From Mucilaginibacter sp. KACC 22063 (lineage in GTDB: Bacteria > Bacteroidota > Bacteroidia > Sphingobacteriales > Sphingobacteriaceae): a stretch of DNA of 64,000 nucleotides. A model generated the notes under the pieces. It was not told where the DNA came from and did no database searches. It worked only from the letters and a program-made list of their open reading frames with translations. Positions 8,276 through 19,600 of this stretch are shown here, piece after piece. Positions within the stretch are counted from its first letter, which is position 1; each line of letters opens with the position of its first letter. Where the stretch lies: NCBI RefSeq assembly GCF_028736115.1, contig NZ_CP117877.1, forward strand, positions 3,658,001 to 3,722,000. The letters are read 5' to 3'. Both the position numbers and the translations under genes were made by a program.

Positions 8276-11200
8276 TCACTTCACAACTTCTACCCATCTG
8301 CCTTTTTGCAATGCGTTAATTGATGATTTATACATGGCTTCGCAATACACACCCGGCAGGTAATAATGACCGGTATATGCTGCTGTAAGCATTACATAAT
8401 AGGTTACCTGCGTATCTTCATCTAAGCCAAAGTAAGTATAAACCCTGTCATCACGAATATCGCGATAGTCAGACGGTGAGGATTTAAATACTTCATCGTT
8501 ATTCAGCATGCGGGTATTTAAGATCTCCCATCCGGATGGGAATATTTGCGATAGCGCCATGTTGCGGTAATTGCCATTACCAACCGGATTTTTAATGGTT
8601 ACCTGTGCAACAAAGTCGGTGCCTTGTTTCAGGCTGGCAACATCAATCGGCTGGCCTTTCATGCTCAGGTAATTTACCTGCATTTGCAGAACGCTCGGAT
8701 CATTACCAGCTTCCTGCTCCTGCCCTGGCAAAGGCGTACCCTGCTGAACAAGGCGTACATACAAATAATTGCTGCCGCTGTTCTTTACAACCATCTTGCC
8801 GCCGTTTGCCGGAAGCGGTGCCTGCCAGATATAAGACGGCGAGGCCACATTGCCTTTATTACCATTGGCCTGGTAATTAAACTGCAATTTGTACGGAGAA
8901 TTATTCTGACCGCAATACTGGGCTATGGCCAGCAAGGCATAAGCAGTAGTTTGTGTACTGTACCAACGGTCTTCAGACAGGTGCGCCGCTACGGAGCGCA
9001 ACACATCAGATGCAGCCTTTCGGCGGCCCATTAAAGTAAGTGTTTCCAGGATCATAGCCTGGTCGCGTTCGTCTGAACCATAGGTATAATCCAGCTGGTC
9101 ATATGGTTTTACCTGCGTAGGCAAACCACTGATAAGCTGAGAAGCAACCTCGGGCTGGCCGGCAAGTTTATAAGTAGCAGCCAGTCTCCACTTGGCCGAT
9201 ACGCTGATGTACTTAAACTCTTTCAGCCTGTTCATGGCACCTAATTCAGGCGCACCCGCTAATGCCAGCAGATATAATCTGTATGATTGGGTTAGGTCTG
9301 CACCATAGAAACTGCGCGAATCAGGCGTCCAGTTTAATGCCTTTTGACGCTGGTATTTTTTCCAGTTCTCCAAAAAGCCTACCGGTAAGGTATACCCTTT
9401 AGCTTGTGCCATCAACATAAAATGCCCCGCATAATTGGTTCCCCATTCGTCGGGCTCGCCGCCGTTTGGCCAGTAGCTTAATCCGCCGCCTGGTACCTGG
9501 AAACCACCCAGCCTTGCAACCGTTGCCCGCAAATTGCGCTCAAGGTTGGCTTTCTGTTTCTGACTAAGGTCTATCAGTTGATTTAAATATAATTGTGGGA
9601 AACCGGCCGATGTGGTTTGCTCTACACAACCATATGGATACTCCAATAAATAACCCAGTCGCTTAGAAAGATTAATCGGCGGGATGGCGCTTACCTCAAG
9701 AGTTGCCTTGTTAGTACCCGTCATACCAACCGGCGAATAAGCAGCATCCCAGGTTTCGCCTGCCTTTAACTCTTTAACAATGGTACGTACAATTGGTGGA
9801 TTAGGGTTCCGTATCTCCATCTCCACATCCTGTACGGCGGTTTCGCCGCCGCTTTTAGCTATGATACGTACCTTACCTACTCCCACAAAATCTTTCACAT
9901 CCAGGTTAAAGGTTGCCAGCTGATCTCCGGGTTTTGTAAATGTTAGTGTTTGGGTGTTGCCGCCTGTAGATGTAAATGCGTTTGATTGTACCTGTACAGT
10001 TACGTTTTTGATGTTATTTTCCATGGCGAAAACCGTAACCGGCAGTTCAAACTTTTCTGACGGGCCAAGTACGCGCGGCAAGGTTGCCAATATCATCAAA
10101 GGCTTTTTAACCGCTACAGCTTTTTCAGCAAAACCATAGCTTCCATTATGCCCGGCTATAACCATTGCCCTTACAGAGCCGATGTATTGCGGCAAGGTAA
10201 AACGCTTGGTTTGGGTTTCGCCTTTATTTAAGTGGAATGGCCCTAAATATTTAACAACCGGTTTAAACCTGTTAACTGTTGTATTTTTATTATTACCTAA
10301 AGCCTGGTCGCCGCCAATACTAAGAATACGCTCTAAACCGCCGCCAAATGCACCGATCACATAATCAAACAAATCCCAGGTTTTAACGCCCAAAGCTTCG
10401 CGGGCATAAAATGCCTCGTGCGGGTCTGGCGTTTTAAAATTGGTAAGATCAAGTATACCTTCGTCAACAATGGCAATGGTGTAGGTCATTTCCTTTCCGG
10501 ATGCTTCGGAAACCGTAATTGATGACGTAGTTTCCGGACGGATCTTATCCGGCATACTGATTACCGGTTTAAGCACGGTCTCCGGATTTTCAACGGTTAT
10601 CGGTATAGCACCATACATCCTTATCGGCAGGTCATTCACGGTTTGGTTATGGTGCTGCAGCAGCGTAACGTTAATAAAAACGTTTGGCGCCATATCTTCA
10701 TCTACCTTAAACTTATATTGTGTTTGACCTTTGCGGGTATCTATCCAAACCGTTTTAACAATCTTGCTACCATTTTCAAAGCTTACCAAAGCTCTGCCGT
10801 TGCTGCTTGTTGGTATGGTAAGTGTTCCTTCTTCGCCAACCTTGTAGCTCTTTTTATCTGATGTAAAAGAAAGCATGGCTGCTTCGGTAGGGTTATCCTG
10901 CTGCAGGCGTTCGGCCCAGTTTGGCCAGTCGATATAGATTAGTTTGCCGGTGGTGTGCCCGGTTTCCGGATCGGTCACCCTGATCAGGTACCGCCCCCAG
11001 TCTGCCTGCGGAACACGTAGCTTCCACTTGCCTCGGCCATTATTTAGCTGTACCGTTTCAGTGGTGATCAGCTTATTATACTGGTTTTGGGTGAAGTTGC
11101 TTAGCTCATTACCGGTTTCATCCCACCACCAGCGCCATTGCACTTTATATAGCTCCACATTAACCTTACGGCTACCGCCAAATAACTGGCCTTTGGTATT

Positions 11201-13864
11201 TACATCTGCTATATCAATGATGTGATCGGCATCTGTGGTTAGCATCCCGCTTAATGCACTTCCCTGCGGAACCTTTATACCTACATAACCATTGAAGATA
11301 TTATAAGGCATTGATACCTGGTTAATGCTGAAATTTCCGCCCGGCTCAAATACCTTTACCAGGAAGTTAGCGCGTAACTGTCCCGGCGCCTGTTTTTCAA
11401 GATTGATGTCCGCATCAATATTGGCATTACCATTTTCATCCAGCTTACCATCAAATACATTTTGCGTTTGTGTACCGAAAGATTGTGTAGGATCATCAAA
11501 CACATAGCCATCAAAGCCTTTAAAAGCAGTTGTCTGCGGCGAAAGGAAAGCATCTACCTTTGCCTTTAAATTTTGAGCCGTACCACCGAACAGCCATTTT
11601 GCATTTAACAAACCTGTGGTATGCCCTTTGGTAAGTTCTGTCTGGTTGCCAAAGTTCAGACTTAATTTAAGCCGGTTTGGCATAATGGTTTCTACCTTAA
11701 TGCCTTTTTCAAATATCGCTCCGCCTACTTTTATTTTCACATTCCAGTTACCGGTTGGGGCGCTGGTAGTGGTAGCCGTGCGGAATGAGTAAAAGCCATC
11801 AACAGAGGTGGTGCGCACCATTTTTTTGTATAACTGCCCCTGTGGATTATAAAACTCAAACTCGACCGGATGATCTGGCGGTAAGGTTTTCAGTTTATCT
11901 TCAAGAATAAACGAAACGAAAATGGAGTCGCCGGGACGCCACACGCCTCTTTCTCCATAAATAAAGCCCTTCAGCCCATTTTGAATTTGCTCGCCGCCTA
12001 CATCAAAACGCGACAAAGGCAGTGCGCTTCCATCATCCAGTTTCAGGTAGCCGCGTTCGTCGTCTTTTTTAGCGATCAGTAAATATGGCTTTCTCTTTAA
12101 TACCAGTTTTGCAAAACCGTCACCGTCAGAGGTACCTTGCCACAACACCTGTTTCTGATAATCGAGCAGTTGCAGTGTAACGCCGCTCATCGGCTGTGCA
12201 TCCAATATATTGGTAACAGCAATCAGCATGCTGTTATCGTTACCACGCTTGGTAATAAGGCCTATGTTTGACGCTATAATATTACGGGTTGCCCATTTAT
12301 CTTTGGTGTAGTATGATTCTGAACAAACATCATCACGTTCAGACCAATTGTAGCCGTCCGGATAATAATTGTCATACCGCTGCCAAAACTCATCATCTTC
12401 GTCTATGCCTGTTGCATTACCTGAACTACCGCCTTCATCGTCGTAATACTCACTGTCGCTATTACTATTGCCTGTTGTACCACCTCCGGCGCTGCAATTA
12501 TATAAAGAGTATGATTTCCTGAAACCTATCACCACCCTGTAGATTGCCCCAGGTTCGGTGCGCATCAGGTGGTCAATATCCAGCATAAATCGGTTTTTCT
12601 TTTTCAGGTTAAGCCCCTTGTCGTCATCAAGGCGAATGGTTTTCTGCACTACCGGCCTGCCTACCTGCCTTAACTGGTTCTCGCCATCGAAACCGTTATT
12701 TTGAAAATACTGCGGCACATTATTTTCATAAACCTTTATAATAGTTACGTCAACAGCACTAAGGTTAGTTGCCTCAAAGGGCATCATCAGCTTGCCCGAA
12801 TCAGGCAAGATCACCCCTTTGCCCGGTATAGTTACCTTAGGCAGGCGGTTTTCAAAAAACACATTTGCGGTATAGGTCTTTGTTATCTTTTTGTTAACAA
12901 TATCTTCTATACCTTCATTAGCAACGGCTGTGTAATTGCCTTCCAAATGCTCGGGGCCATACATTTTGATCTGGCTGCCTTCAATAGTATAAGCAAGGTC
13001 ATTTACATTATTCAAGCCAATAAGGCCGCGCAGTTCCTGTCCAACTTTTATCGGGTTCGAGAACTGGTAAAGCACGTACTGATCCTGATCTTGTACCGCT
13101 TTTATCTGCAACAATTTAAAATCGCCTACAGCAGGCACATCAATATCTTCAGCCCCCTTCTTATCTACATCAATCGCATCCCCATCCCATTTGACCTGCA
13201 ACTTTGATGCAGCGCCATTTGCACGCTTAAGATTATTAATAACAAACTGGTGGGTTTTATTTATTTTATTATGATGCCAGGTTACGCTTACAGGCGATGT
13301 ATAATTAGCTGAAAGCATTTTTTCAACTTTCTTTGCATCTTCAACATCAGCGGTTTGTACACTGCCGGTAAATTTCATTTTATCAAGCGAAGTTGCGGTG
13401 GCAGATTGCAAGCCATCAAAGCTCACGGTAAAGTCCGGTTTTATAGTTTGCAGGCCAAAGGTAAAATGCTCCAGCTTGTCATCTACTTTAACCAGGTCGC
13501 CTAAGGCAAAATCAACTTCGTATTTTTTGTCGGGCTCAAGTTCCTTCTCCGGCCTGAACTCGATGGTTTGCGCATCTATCCAATACGCCTTCCCATTTAC
13601 AGATGGTGAAATATCAAAAAGACTTTTCTTGATTTCTTCATTTTGCGAATGTGTTACCTGTACCTGGTCGGCAAATTTGATGCGGATGGTACCTGCGCGC
13701 GAAATTACACCAGCCGTGTAAGATTGGATGTATTTGCTAAAATCGCGATCGTAGTTTTTCTTTTTGTGCCTTGAAAGAATGAAAATAGCGGTAATGGCAA
13801 TTGCAACAACCACTGCGGCAATAACAATATTGCGCCGGTTGATAAATGAGGAAGAGGATTGCAT
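8276..13864 (-). CDS. Bacterial alpha-2-macroglobulin with intact thioester
   Basis: An 1862-aa protein anchored by an N-terminal helix (about 13-30) that replaces the lipobox found in Escherichia coli YfhM; the rest is periplasmic. Repeated MG-type beta domains fill residues 50-1350. The thioester motif is GCVEQ with Cys1413 (codon at 9628-9626), followed by the alpha-helical thioester domain (AGHFMLMAQAKGY, LLALAGAPELGAMN). This fits a protease-trapping inhibitor of the cell envelope. An acidic Gly/Ser/Asp-rich low-complexity insert lies around 455-490. It is transcribed directly into pbpC with a 4-base gap. It is longer than YfhM (about 1650 aa), as is usual for Bacteroidetes members. Confidence 0.95.
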   Translation of the reverse strand: MQSSSSFINRRNIVIAAVVVAIAITAIFILSRHKKKNYDRDFSKYIQSYTAGVISRAGTIRIKFADQVQVTHSQNEEIKKSLFDISPSVNGKAYWIDAQTIEFRPEKELEPDKKYEVDFALGDLVKVDDKLEHFTFGLQTIKPDFTVSFDGLQSATATSLDKMKFTGSVQTADVEDAKKVEKMLSANYTSPVSVTWHHNKINKTHQFVINNLKRANGAASKLQVKWDGDAIDVDKKGAEDIDVPAVGDFKLLQIKAVQDQDQYVLYQFSNPIKVGQELRGLIGLNNVNDLAYTIEGSQIKMYGPEHLEGNYTAVANEGIEDIVNKKITKTYTANVFFENRLPKVTIPGKGVILPDSGKLMMPFEATNLSAVDVTIIKVYENNVPQYFQNNGFDGENQLRQVGRPVVQKTIRLDDDKGLNLKKKNRFMLDIDHLMRTEPGAIYRVVIGFRKSYSLYNCSAGGGTTGNSNSDSEYYDDEGGSSGNATGIDEDDEFWQRYDNYYPDGYNWSERDDVCSESYYTKDKWATRNIIASNIGLITKRGNDNSMLIAVTNILDAQPMSGVTLQLLDYQKQVLWQGTSDGDGFAKLVLKRKPYLLIAKKDDERGYLKLDDGSALPLSRFDVGGEQIQNGLKGFIYGERGVWRPGDSIFVSFILEDKLKTLPPDHPVEFEFYNPQGQLYKKMVRTTSVDGFYSFRTATTTSAPTGNWNVKIKVGGAIFEKGIKVETIMPNRLKLSLNFGNQTELTKGHTTGLLNAKWLFGGTAQNLKAKVDAFLSPQTTAFKGFDGYVFDDPTQSFGTQTQNVFDGKLDENGNANIDADINLEKQAPGQLRANFLVKVFEPGGNFSINQVSMPYNIFNGYVGIKVPQGSALSGMLTTDADHIIDIADVNTKGQLFGGSRKVNVELYKVQWRWWWDETGNELSNFTQNQYNKLITTETVQLNNGRGKWKLRVPQADWGRYLIRVTDPETGHTTGKLIYIDWPNWAERLQQDNPTEAAMLSFTSDKKSYKVGEEGTLTIPTSSNGRALVSFENGSKIVKTVWIDTRKGQTQYKFKVDEDMAPNVFINVTLLQHHNQTVNDLPIRMYGAIPITVENPETVLKPVISMPDKIRPETTSSITVSEASGKEMTYTIAIVDEGILDLTNFKTPDPHEAFYAREALGVKTWDLFDYVIGAFGGGLERILSIGGDQALGNNKNTTVNRFKPVVKYLGPFHLNKGETQTKRFTLPQYIGSVRAMVIAGHNGSYGFAEKAVAVKKPLMILATLPRVLGPSEKFELPVTVFAMENNIKNVTVQVQSNAFTSTGGNTQTLTFTKPGDQLATFNLDVKDFVGVGKVRIIAKSGGETAVQDVEMEIRNPNPPIVRTIVKELKAGETWDAAYSPVGMTGTNKATLEVSAIPPINLSKRLGYLLEYPYGCVEQTTSAGFPQLYLNQLIDLSQKQKANLERNLRATVARLGGFQVPGGGLSYWPNGGEPDEWGTNYAGHFMLMAQAKGYTLPVGFLENWKKYQRQKALNWTPDSRSFYGADLTQSYRLYLLALAGAPELGAMNRLKEFKYISVSAKWRLAATYKLAGQPEVASQLISGLPTQVKPYDQLDYTYGSDERDQAMILETLTLMGRRKAASDVLRSVAAHLSEDRWYSTQTTAYALLAIAQYCGQNNSPYKLQFNYQANGNKGNVASPSYIWQAPLPANGGKMVVKNSGSNYLYVRLVQQGTPLPGQEQEAGNDPSVLQMQVNYLSMKGQPIDVASLKQGTDFVAQVTIKNPVGNGNYRNMALSQIFPSGWEILNTRMLNNDEVFKSSPSDYRDIRDDRVYTYFGLDEDTQVTYYVMLTAAYTGHYYLPGVYCEAMYKSSINALQKGRWVEVVK

Positions 13865-14123
13865 AGGTAGGTAAAGTTTTAATAAACTATTTAAAAGTAT
13901 GAAACTTTAAACGATGTAAAGTAAAATACTTTAAATATGTTTTAAACTTTATTACATATACCGAAAACTAAGTAGAATTAAAAAACGAGGCCGGTGGATT
14001 AAAGAACGATGATTTATTTTTAACTATTCACTGACCCGGCACTCGCATATTAAACAAAACGCAAAGAATTTATACACTAAGGTTTAAGAAAAGGCTGCCC
14101 TTTTGAGGCAGCCTCTTTGATTG
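13865..14123. other. Intergenic region between the A2M and SusCD operons
   Basis: 259 bases without a gene. The left side (13865-13960) is very AT-rich, carries a short dyad AAAGTA-AAA-TACTTT (13918-13932), and presumably holds the promoter of the macroglobulin-pbpC operon; I see no TAnnTTTG box in the right orientation. The right end holds the terminator of the SusCD operon, listed separately. Nothing else is recognisable. Confidence 0.5.
14092..14114 (-). terminator. Rho-independent terminator of the SusCD operon
   Basis: A perfect 8-bp stem AGGCTGCC / GGCAGCCT with a 7-base loop, read on the minus strand and followed by TTTTC. It lies 10 bases past the stop of the DUF1735 lipoprotein gene, closing the transcription unit that starts upstream of susC at 19742. 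Confidence 0.8.
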
Positions 14124-15026
14124 TTATCTTGAACCAGAGTATACCAATGTATCTACCGCTAACCTTGTGCTTGGAGCAGTACCCCAATCAAAAGCTAAAT
14201 AGAATGTTTTAGTAGCCGGATCATAATGGCTGTTGTAACCCGGAGTATTTTTCAGAGTAGCATTGCCTGTTGATGATACGGTCACTTTATTTGTTGTTGG
14301 ATCTACCGATAATCTTAATCCGTCAATACCTCCAACACTGCTTCCATCTCTCCAATACTGGCTGAAAGAGTTGGCAGTTGCAGAAAGTGTGGCAAGTTGT
14401 GTAGTAACGCCCGATTTAATGACACCACCTAAATTGGTATCCGGCCCGGTTGCAGAGTTACGTGTAATGGTTCCTTTCATAGTGTAAGTCCCATCGTAAA
14501 TGTTTTTAGCATTAACAACCATTACCAGCGTACCATAATTACCGCTTACTGTGTTTCCGCCACCGTCAACAATTTTTAACGGCAAGCCGTAAGTTTTAGC
14601 AGGATCAAATAAGGTAGTGTTAAATTTCACATGATATTGAACCTTACCTGCACCTGCCGGTATTGTAATTTTTGTTGGAGCTGTGTACGATCCCGCAGGA
14701 AGAGAGCTGATTTGGTTATCACTGTCGCGAACTGAATTGTATTTTTTCAATACAGCGTCGTCAACAGCCATAGTAACTGTAACATCGCTGGTGTTAGGGT
14801 TTGGTGCAGCATAGTTAACATAGATATAGCTATCTACACTTGGCCCTATGGTTAAACCAAAATTCATTGAATTACCACTGCCATCACCAGCAAGGCTTGC
14901 TACAGGCAACTCTATAATTGGCGGAACTTTGGTAAAATCAGGCTGCACGTACCTGTCTTTGCAGGATACCAACGCCAGGGCCAGCAGAAATGGCACAGTT
15001 CCTATTAATAATTTCTTCTTTGTCAT
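14124..15026 (-). CDS. DUF1735-type outer-membrane lipoprotein (SusE/F position)
   Basis: A 300-aa lipoprotein when started at ATG 15026 (MTKKKLLIG). The longer reading to 15098 would overlap the susD-like stop and hide the signal peptide. The lipobox is ALVSC, followed by KDRYVQP. The domain after residue about 40 matches the DUF1735 pattern seen in Bacteroidetes SusE/F-like proteins: VYVNYAAPNPNTSDVTVTMA-type beta segments, VLKKYNSV, then a C-terminal lipocalin-like half containing YDGTYTMKGTITRNS. Such proteins sit on the surface and bind ligand beside a SusCD pair. It is third and last in the operon, 16 bases after the susD-like gene. Confidence 0.85.
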   Translation of the reverse strand: MTKKKLLIGTVPFLLALALVSCKDRYVQPDFTKVPPIIELPVASLAGDGSGNSMNFGLTIGPSVDSYIYVNYAAPNPNTSDVTVTMAVDDAVLKKYNSVRDSDNQISSLPAGSYTAPTKITIPAGAGKVQYHVKFNTTLFDPAKTYGLPLKIVDGGGNTVSGNYGTLVMVVNAKNIYDGTYTMKGTITRNSATGPDTNLGGVIKSGVTTQLATLSATANSFSQYWRDGSSVGGIDGLRLSVDPTTNKVTVSSTGNATLKNTPGYNSHYDPATKTFYLAFDWGTAPSTRLAVDTLVYSGSR

Positions 15027-15042
15027 GATTAAAACTTTTGAA

Positions 15043-16617
15043 TTATTTAACATCCCAGAAAACCCTTGAAGTAAACTGGTTGATTGTACCTTCAGCAATT
15101 ACATTTTGTGAATTGTAATTATACTCGCTTTGTGGATACGGCATTCTAACCGGAATTTTACGTGTTGTAGCAGCCGGGTTGTTTGAAATAGGAATGTCAG
15201 CCGGTAAACCTAAACGGCGGTAATCTGACCATGCTTCAATATCATTAAAGCCATTTAAAGCAGCCCATTTCTGTCTGATAATTAGAATTAACTTTTTATC
15301 ATAAGACGTTCCTTCGGCACTTACACCTGTACCAACATTATCCGGATCATTCCAGTTTGCAACAGGTTGTTCGGTCATATAAGTAGTTGCATCAGCAGCA
15401 GTAAGGCCAACTTTTATAAAAGATTGTGTTACAGCAGCAGCATAAAAAGTTTCTGCCGTTCCAGTTATCCAGCCACGTTGAGCAGCTTCGGCTTGTAAAA
15501 ACAAACTTTCAAAATCTGTTATTAATGGCTGCGGCTTGCTTGCACCAAAAAGATCCTGCCCTTTTGTAGAATCTGGATTTAACGTAAGTGCCGGGCCAAT
15601 TGCTGAAATAAATTGTGGCTTTTCCGCATCGGTAGCTGTAGGGCCAAAAGGATGAGCTTCATAAGTAGTGCCAGCCCCATCGTTAATAGTTGTGTAAAAT
15701 CTTGTATAACGCGGGTCACCGTTGTTTATATAAAAATATAACCCGTATTGTGCTGCAAGGTAATATTGATGTCCGCCTTGTTGATTTCCTGAAGCATTAT
15801 AACCGAAGTTGGCATAAAACGGATTCTGTTTGCCATCAGTATTTGAATAACCTGGCTGTACATTAGCTGTTTCGCCTGCGCCTATAAACCCGTAACCATT
15901 TGCAATAATCTTTGCAACTTCAGCTTTAATATAAGCTTCACGGCCCGGCATTTCACTTTGGCGAAGTAATAACCTTAACCTGATGGTATTGGCTAATTTA
16001 CCCCACTTGGTTAAATCTGATCCATAAATAATATCATAAGCCTTATCAGAACTTGCAACAGTTGACGACTTAAGTAGCACGACAGCACTATCTAACTGTT
16101 TTGACAGATCTTCATATATAGCCTGGCCCTTATCATACTGCGGACGAATTATTTTAGTTGACTGTAATGCTTGTGTGTATGGCACATCATTGAAAAAATC
16201 AACCAGGTAAGCATAGTCAAATGCCTTCATCGTTTTAGCAAAAGCTACAAAGTATGGTTTGCCTAAAGCTTTGCCTTGTTGCTCAAGGTAATTGTAATCT
16301 TCAAGATTATCATAAAGGTTTGCCCATGGGCTTGTTGCTCCTGCGTAGTTTGAAGTGATATTATAGCTGCGCTCTTCAAGGAAACCAGAATACGCACCGC
16401 TAAAGTTCCAATAACCAAGCCACGGACCCGCAAAGCGATAAAAGTCGTAAGAACCGGTGGTAACCCTGGCTGTGGTATTTAATGCGTTAGTTAATACTAA
16501 TCCCGGCGTTGCACTTGTCGCATTATTTGGATTGGTATTGATATCGAAATAATCCTTCTTACAAGCTCCCAACGCCAACGTTAGCGCTAAGGCTGATAAT
16601 GTATATAATTTTCTCAT
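15043..16617 (-). CDS. SusD/RagB-family nutrient-binding outer-membrane lipoprotein
   Basis: A 524-aa lipoprotein with the lipobox LALGAC and the downstream KKDYFDINTNPNNAT motif typical of the SusD-like_2 branch. The body is TPR-rich helical, and the C-terminal part has QKWAALNGFNDIEAWSDYRRLGLP, a hallmark of this branch. It is the lid and ligand-binding partner of the SusC-like channel encoded 11 bases upstream. The branch includes peptide as well as glycan transporters, so the substrate is not fixed; the peptidase gene just upstream of the operon makes peptides a reasonable alternative to sugars. Confidence 0.92.
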   Translation of the reverse strand: MRKLYTLSALALTLALGACKKDYFDINTNPNNATSATPGLVLTNALNTTARVTTGSYDFYRFAGPWLGYWNFSGAYSGFLEERSYNITSNYAGATSPWANLYDNLEDYNYLEQQGKALGKPYFVAFAKTMKAFDYAYLVDFFNDVPYTQALQSTKIIRPQYDKGQAIYEDLSKQLDSAVVLLKSSTVASSDKAYDIIYGSDLTKWGKLANTIRLRLLLRQSEMPGREAYIKAEVAKIIANGYGFIGAGETANVQPGYSNTDGKQNPFYANFGYNASGNQQGGHQYYLAAQYGLYFYINNGDPRYTRFYTTINDGAGTTYEAHPFGPTATDAEKPQFISAIGPALTLNPDSTKGQDLFGASKPQPLITDFESLFLQAEAAQRGWITGTAETFYAAAVTQSFIKVGLTAADATTYMTEQPVANWNDPDNVGTGVSAEGTSYDKKLILIIRQKWAALNGFNDIEAWSDYRRLGLPADIPISNNPAATTRKIPVRMPYPQSEYNYNSQNVIAEGTINQFTSRVFWDVK

Positions 16618-16628
16618 TTTGCTCTTAA

Positions 16629-19600
16629 TTAAAATCCAATGCTTGCGGTGAAACCATATAGACGTGTTGGCGGAGTTTGATTAAGGTTGCTCACACCTTG
16701 CGCATTGTCTGTTTGGGCATTTATCTCAGGGTCTGTATAAATGTTTGATTTAGGCCTGAACATAAACAGGTTACGGCCAACTAAGCCAATGCTTGCTTTT
16801 TTGATAACTTTCTGGCCTCTCAAATATCTTGCAGGTACGTCATATGATAATGACAATTCACGGATCTTAATAAAATCTGCACTGGTAACATAGTTTGAGT
16901 TAATACCAGTGCGGATAGCATTAGCCCAAAAATCGCCGCTACCGCTGTTAGTAGTAATATTGGTATTGGGAACATACACGCCTGGTGCTGTTTGAATAAC
17001 TGAATTTGGATATACAAAGCGTTGACGGCCAGTTTCTGCAGAAGTATAGCTAATACCAGAGAAATCAAGTGTACCGGCAAAATCGTTATAAAAATATGCA
17101 CCTGAACGTAGCTCGGCAGTACCGGCCAACGTGAAGCCTTTAAATTGGAAACTGGTAGTTAGACCTAAAATGTTTTTAGGGTTAGACTGTCCGAATATAA
17201 CGTTTGTATTAGCCTGACTTGGTAAACCTGTTACAGGACTTACAATCACACGGCCTTGCGGGTCTCTTGCATAATCGCTACCCACTAACTGAGGATAAGG
17301 TAAGCCTTGCACAATGTAGTTGAAGTTACCAATGCTGATACGGTCAAGTCCCTGGTAAACCGAAAGTACTTTGTTAGTATTATAAGAATAGTTAACGCTT
17401 ACATTCCAACGGAAACCGTTGCTAAGTGAGATAACCGGAGATGCAGCAATTGCAACCTCTATACCACTTGTACGGCCAGAGCCTGTATTAATTACTGCAG
17501 AACTAAAGCCTGTAGTGTTTGATATGTTAATACCTGTTTTGATCTCCTGATCTGAAGTTACACCTGTATAGGCAGACGTTTCTAAAGTGATGCGGTTATC
17601 CAGGAAGCCTAAATCTAAACCAATCTCTTTTTGTATCGATTTTTCAGGCTTTAAAGTTGGGTCATAAACTGTATTTCCTACAGAGAAACCTGCCACATTA
17701 CCATAAGGGAAACCACCGCCTACACCAAATGTTGACTGTAGCTGATATGGGTCTAACTGTACAGTGTATACTTTAGAGATACCTGCTCTTAACTTACCAG
17801 ATGACAGGATGTGATTGTTTTTAAGTGCAGGGATAGCATCTGTAAAAACAAAAGATGCATCTACAGCCGGGTAAAAGAATTGCCTGTTACCACGTGCTAA
17901 CCTTGAGTCTTTATCCTGGCGGCCTGAACCATGTAAGAATAACCAATCTTTATATCCTACAGTTAAGTCGCCAAATAAACCGAAGGTTCGGTAACGTAAC
18001 ATACTTTCACCAGCAGAAGGTATACCTGAAACGTTACCTACATTGTAAAAGTTAGGGATAACCAAGGTGCCGGCACCAACACTCATGTATTGCTTCTGGT
18101 CATCAATTAACTGCGCACCAGCAATAGCTCTAAGGCTGAAATCTTTAACATTTTTATGGAATGTAGCCAGGAAATCACCGTTGTAACGTGTAAGGTACTG
18201 GTTGTTGGCACTTGTTGACGAAAGAATATCATTTACTGCAATAGACTTACCGCTTGCTTTTGCAAAATCTGAATAAGTAAATGCCGCTTGTGTATATTTA
18301 TCATACTGGTAAGTTGTACTTATACCACCACGTACCAATAAATCTAACCATGAAGTAGCTTTGTAGCCTAATGATAAATTACCTAATACCTGGTCTTTAC
18401 GCTCTTTTTGTCTTTGATCTTGCAAACCAAAGTAAGGGCTTTGGTAATAATCATTATAAAAGTTATTTGGATTACCCCAAAGCGAATTCAGGTCTTTATA
18501 CTGGGTTAATGGAATTTCAGCAGGTGTATTAATAACGTTGTTATAAACCTGGTTGTAAGACTTATCGTAATTACGTTGAGTATAATCGAAATTGAAATTA
18601 ATCGTTAATACGTCTTTATAATTACGCATGCCGTTTAAACGGATAGAAGTCCTGTTGGCCTTATCACCAGGTGTGGTGCCTTTAGAATCAAGGTGCTGGA
18701 CGTTTGCAAACAATGATCCGTTTTTGTCGCCACCTGAATAAGTAACATCATTTTGAACATCCAAACCAGTATCAAAGAATTTTTTCTTTTCATCTGGCAG
18801 ATTTTGGTATACGACCATCTGGCTGGTTCCATCAGCTAACGGACGGCCAATAGCCCTGGTGCTACCGTCAAACCGGTCACCAAAGTTCTGGTTTTCATAT
18901 GGAGTAAATTGCGGGAAACCAAAAGCATCCTGGTTAGTACCACCGCCAAATGTAGACTGTAACTTAGGAAAGTACGATAGTTTGTTTAACATCGTAGTAT
19001 TGGTAAAGGTAAAAGAACCCCCACCATCAGTGTTTCCTCTTTTAGTAGTTACAATGATTACACCATTTGAAGCTTCTGAACCATATAATGCCGCCGCAGT
19101 GGCACCTTTTAATACGTTAACGCTCTCTACATCATTAGGGTTTAATGAGTTAAGGTAATTCAGAGATGTGGTAACACCATCAACAACTAATAGTGCCTGG
19201 TTGTTACCAACAAAAGAACGGTTACCACGCAAAACAACGCGGATCTGGTCGCCCGCATCAATCTGGTTATTAGCTTGTGTAATTTGCAAACCAGCCACCT
19301 TACCAGATAAACCCTGAGCAACGTTAGTTGGCTTACTGAGTGTCAAATCTTTTGCGCTAACTGTTTGAGTGGCATAACCAAGCTCTTTTGCTTTACGCTT
19401 AATACCTAAAGCTGTGGTTACAACAACTTCCTGCAGTTGTTTGCTATCCGGAGAAAGAGTAACATTAAGATTGTTACCATGTGCTGCGGTGGTATCTTTT
19501 CTGATATAGCCAATAAAGCTAAATGAAACAGTGGTATTTTTTGAAGGTACATTTAGGGAATATATACCTTGAGCATTTGTAACAGTACCTGTACTTGTTC

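Noticed and set aside
12701..13207. 168-aa open frame on the + strand
   Set aside because: Antisense shadow within the alpha-2-macroglobulin gene, no motif and no upstream signal.
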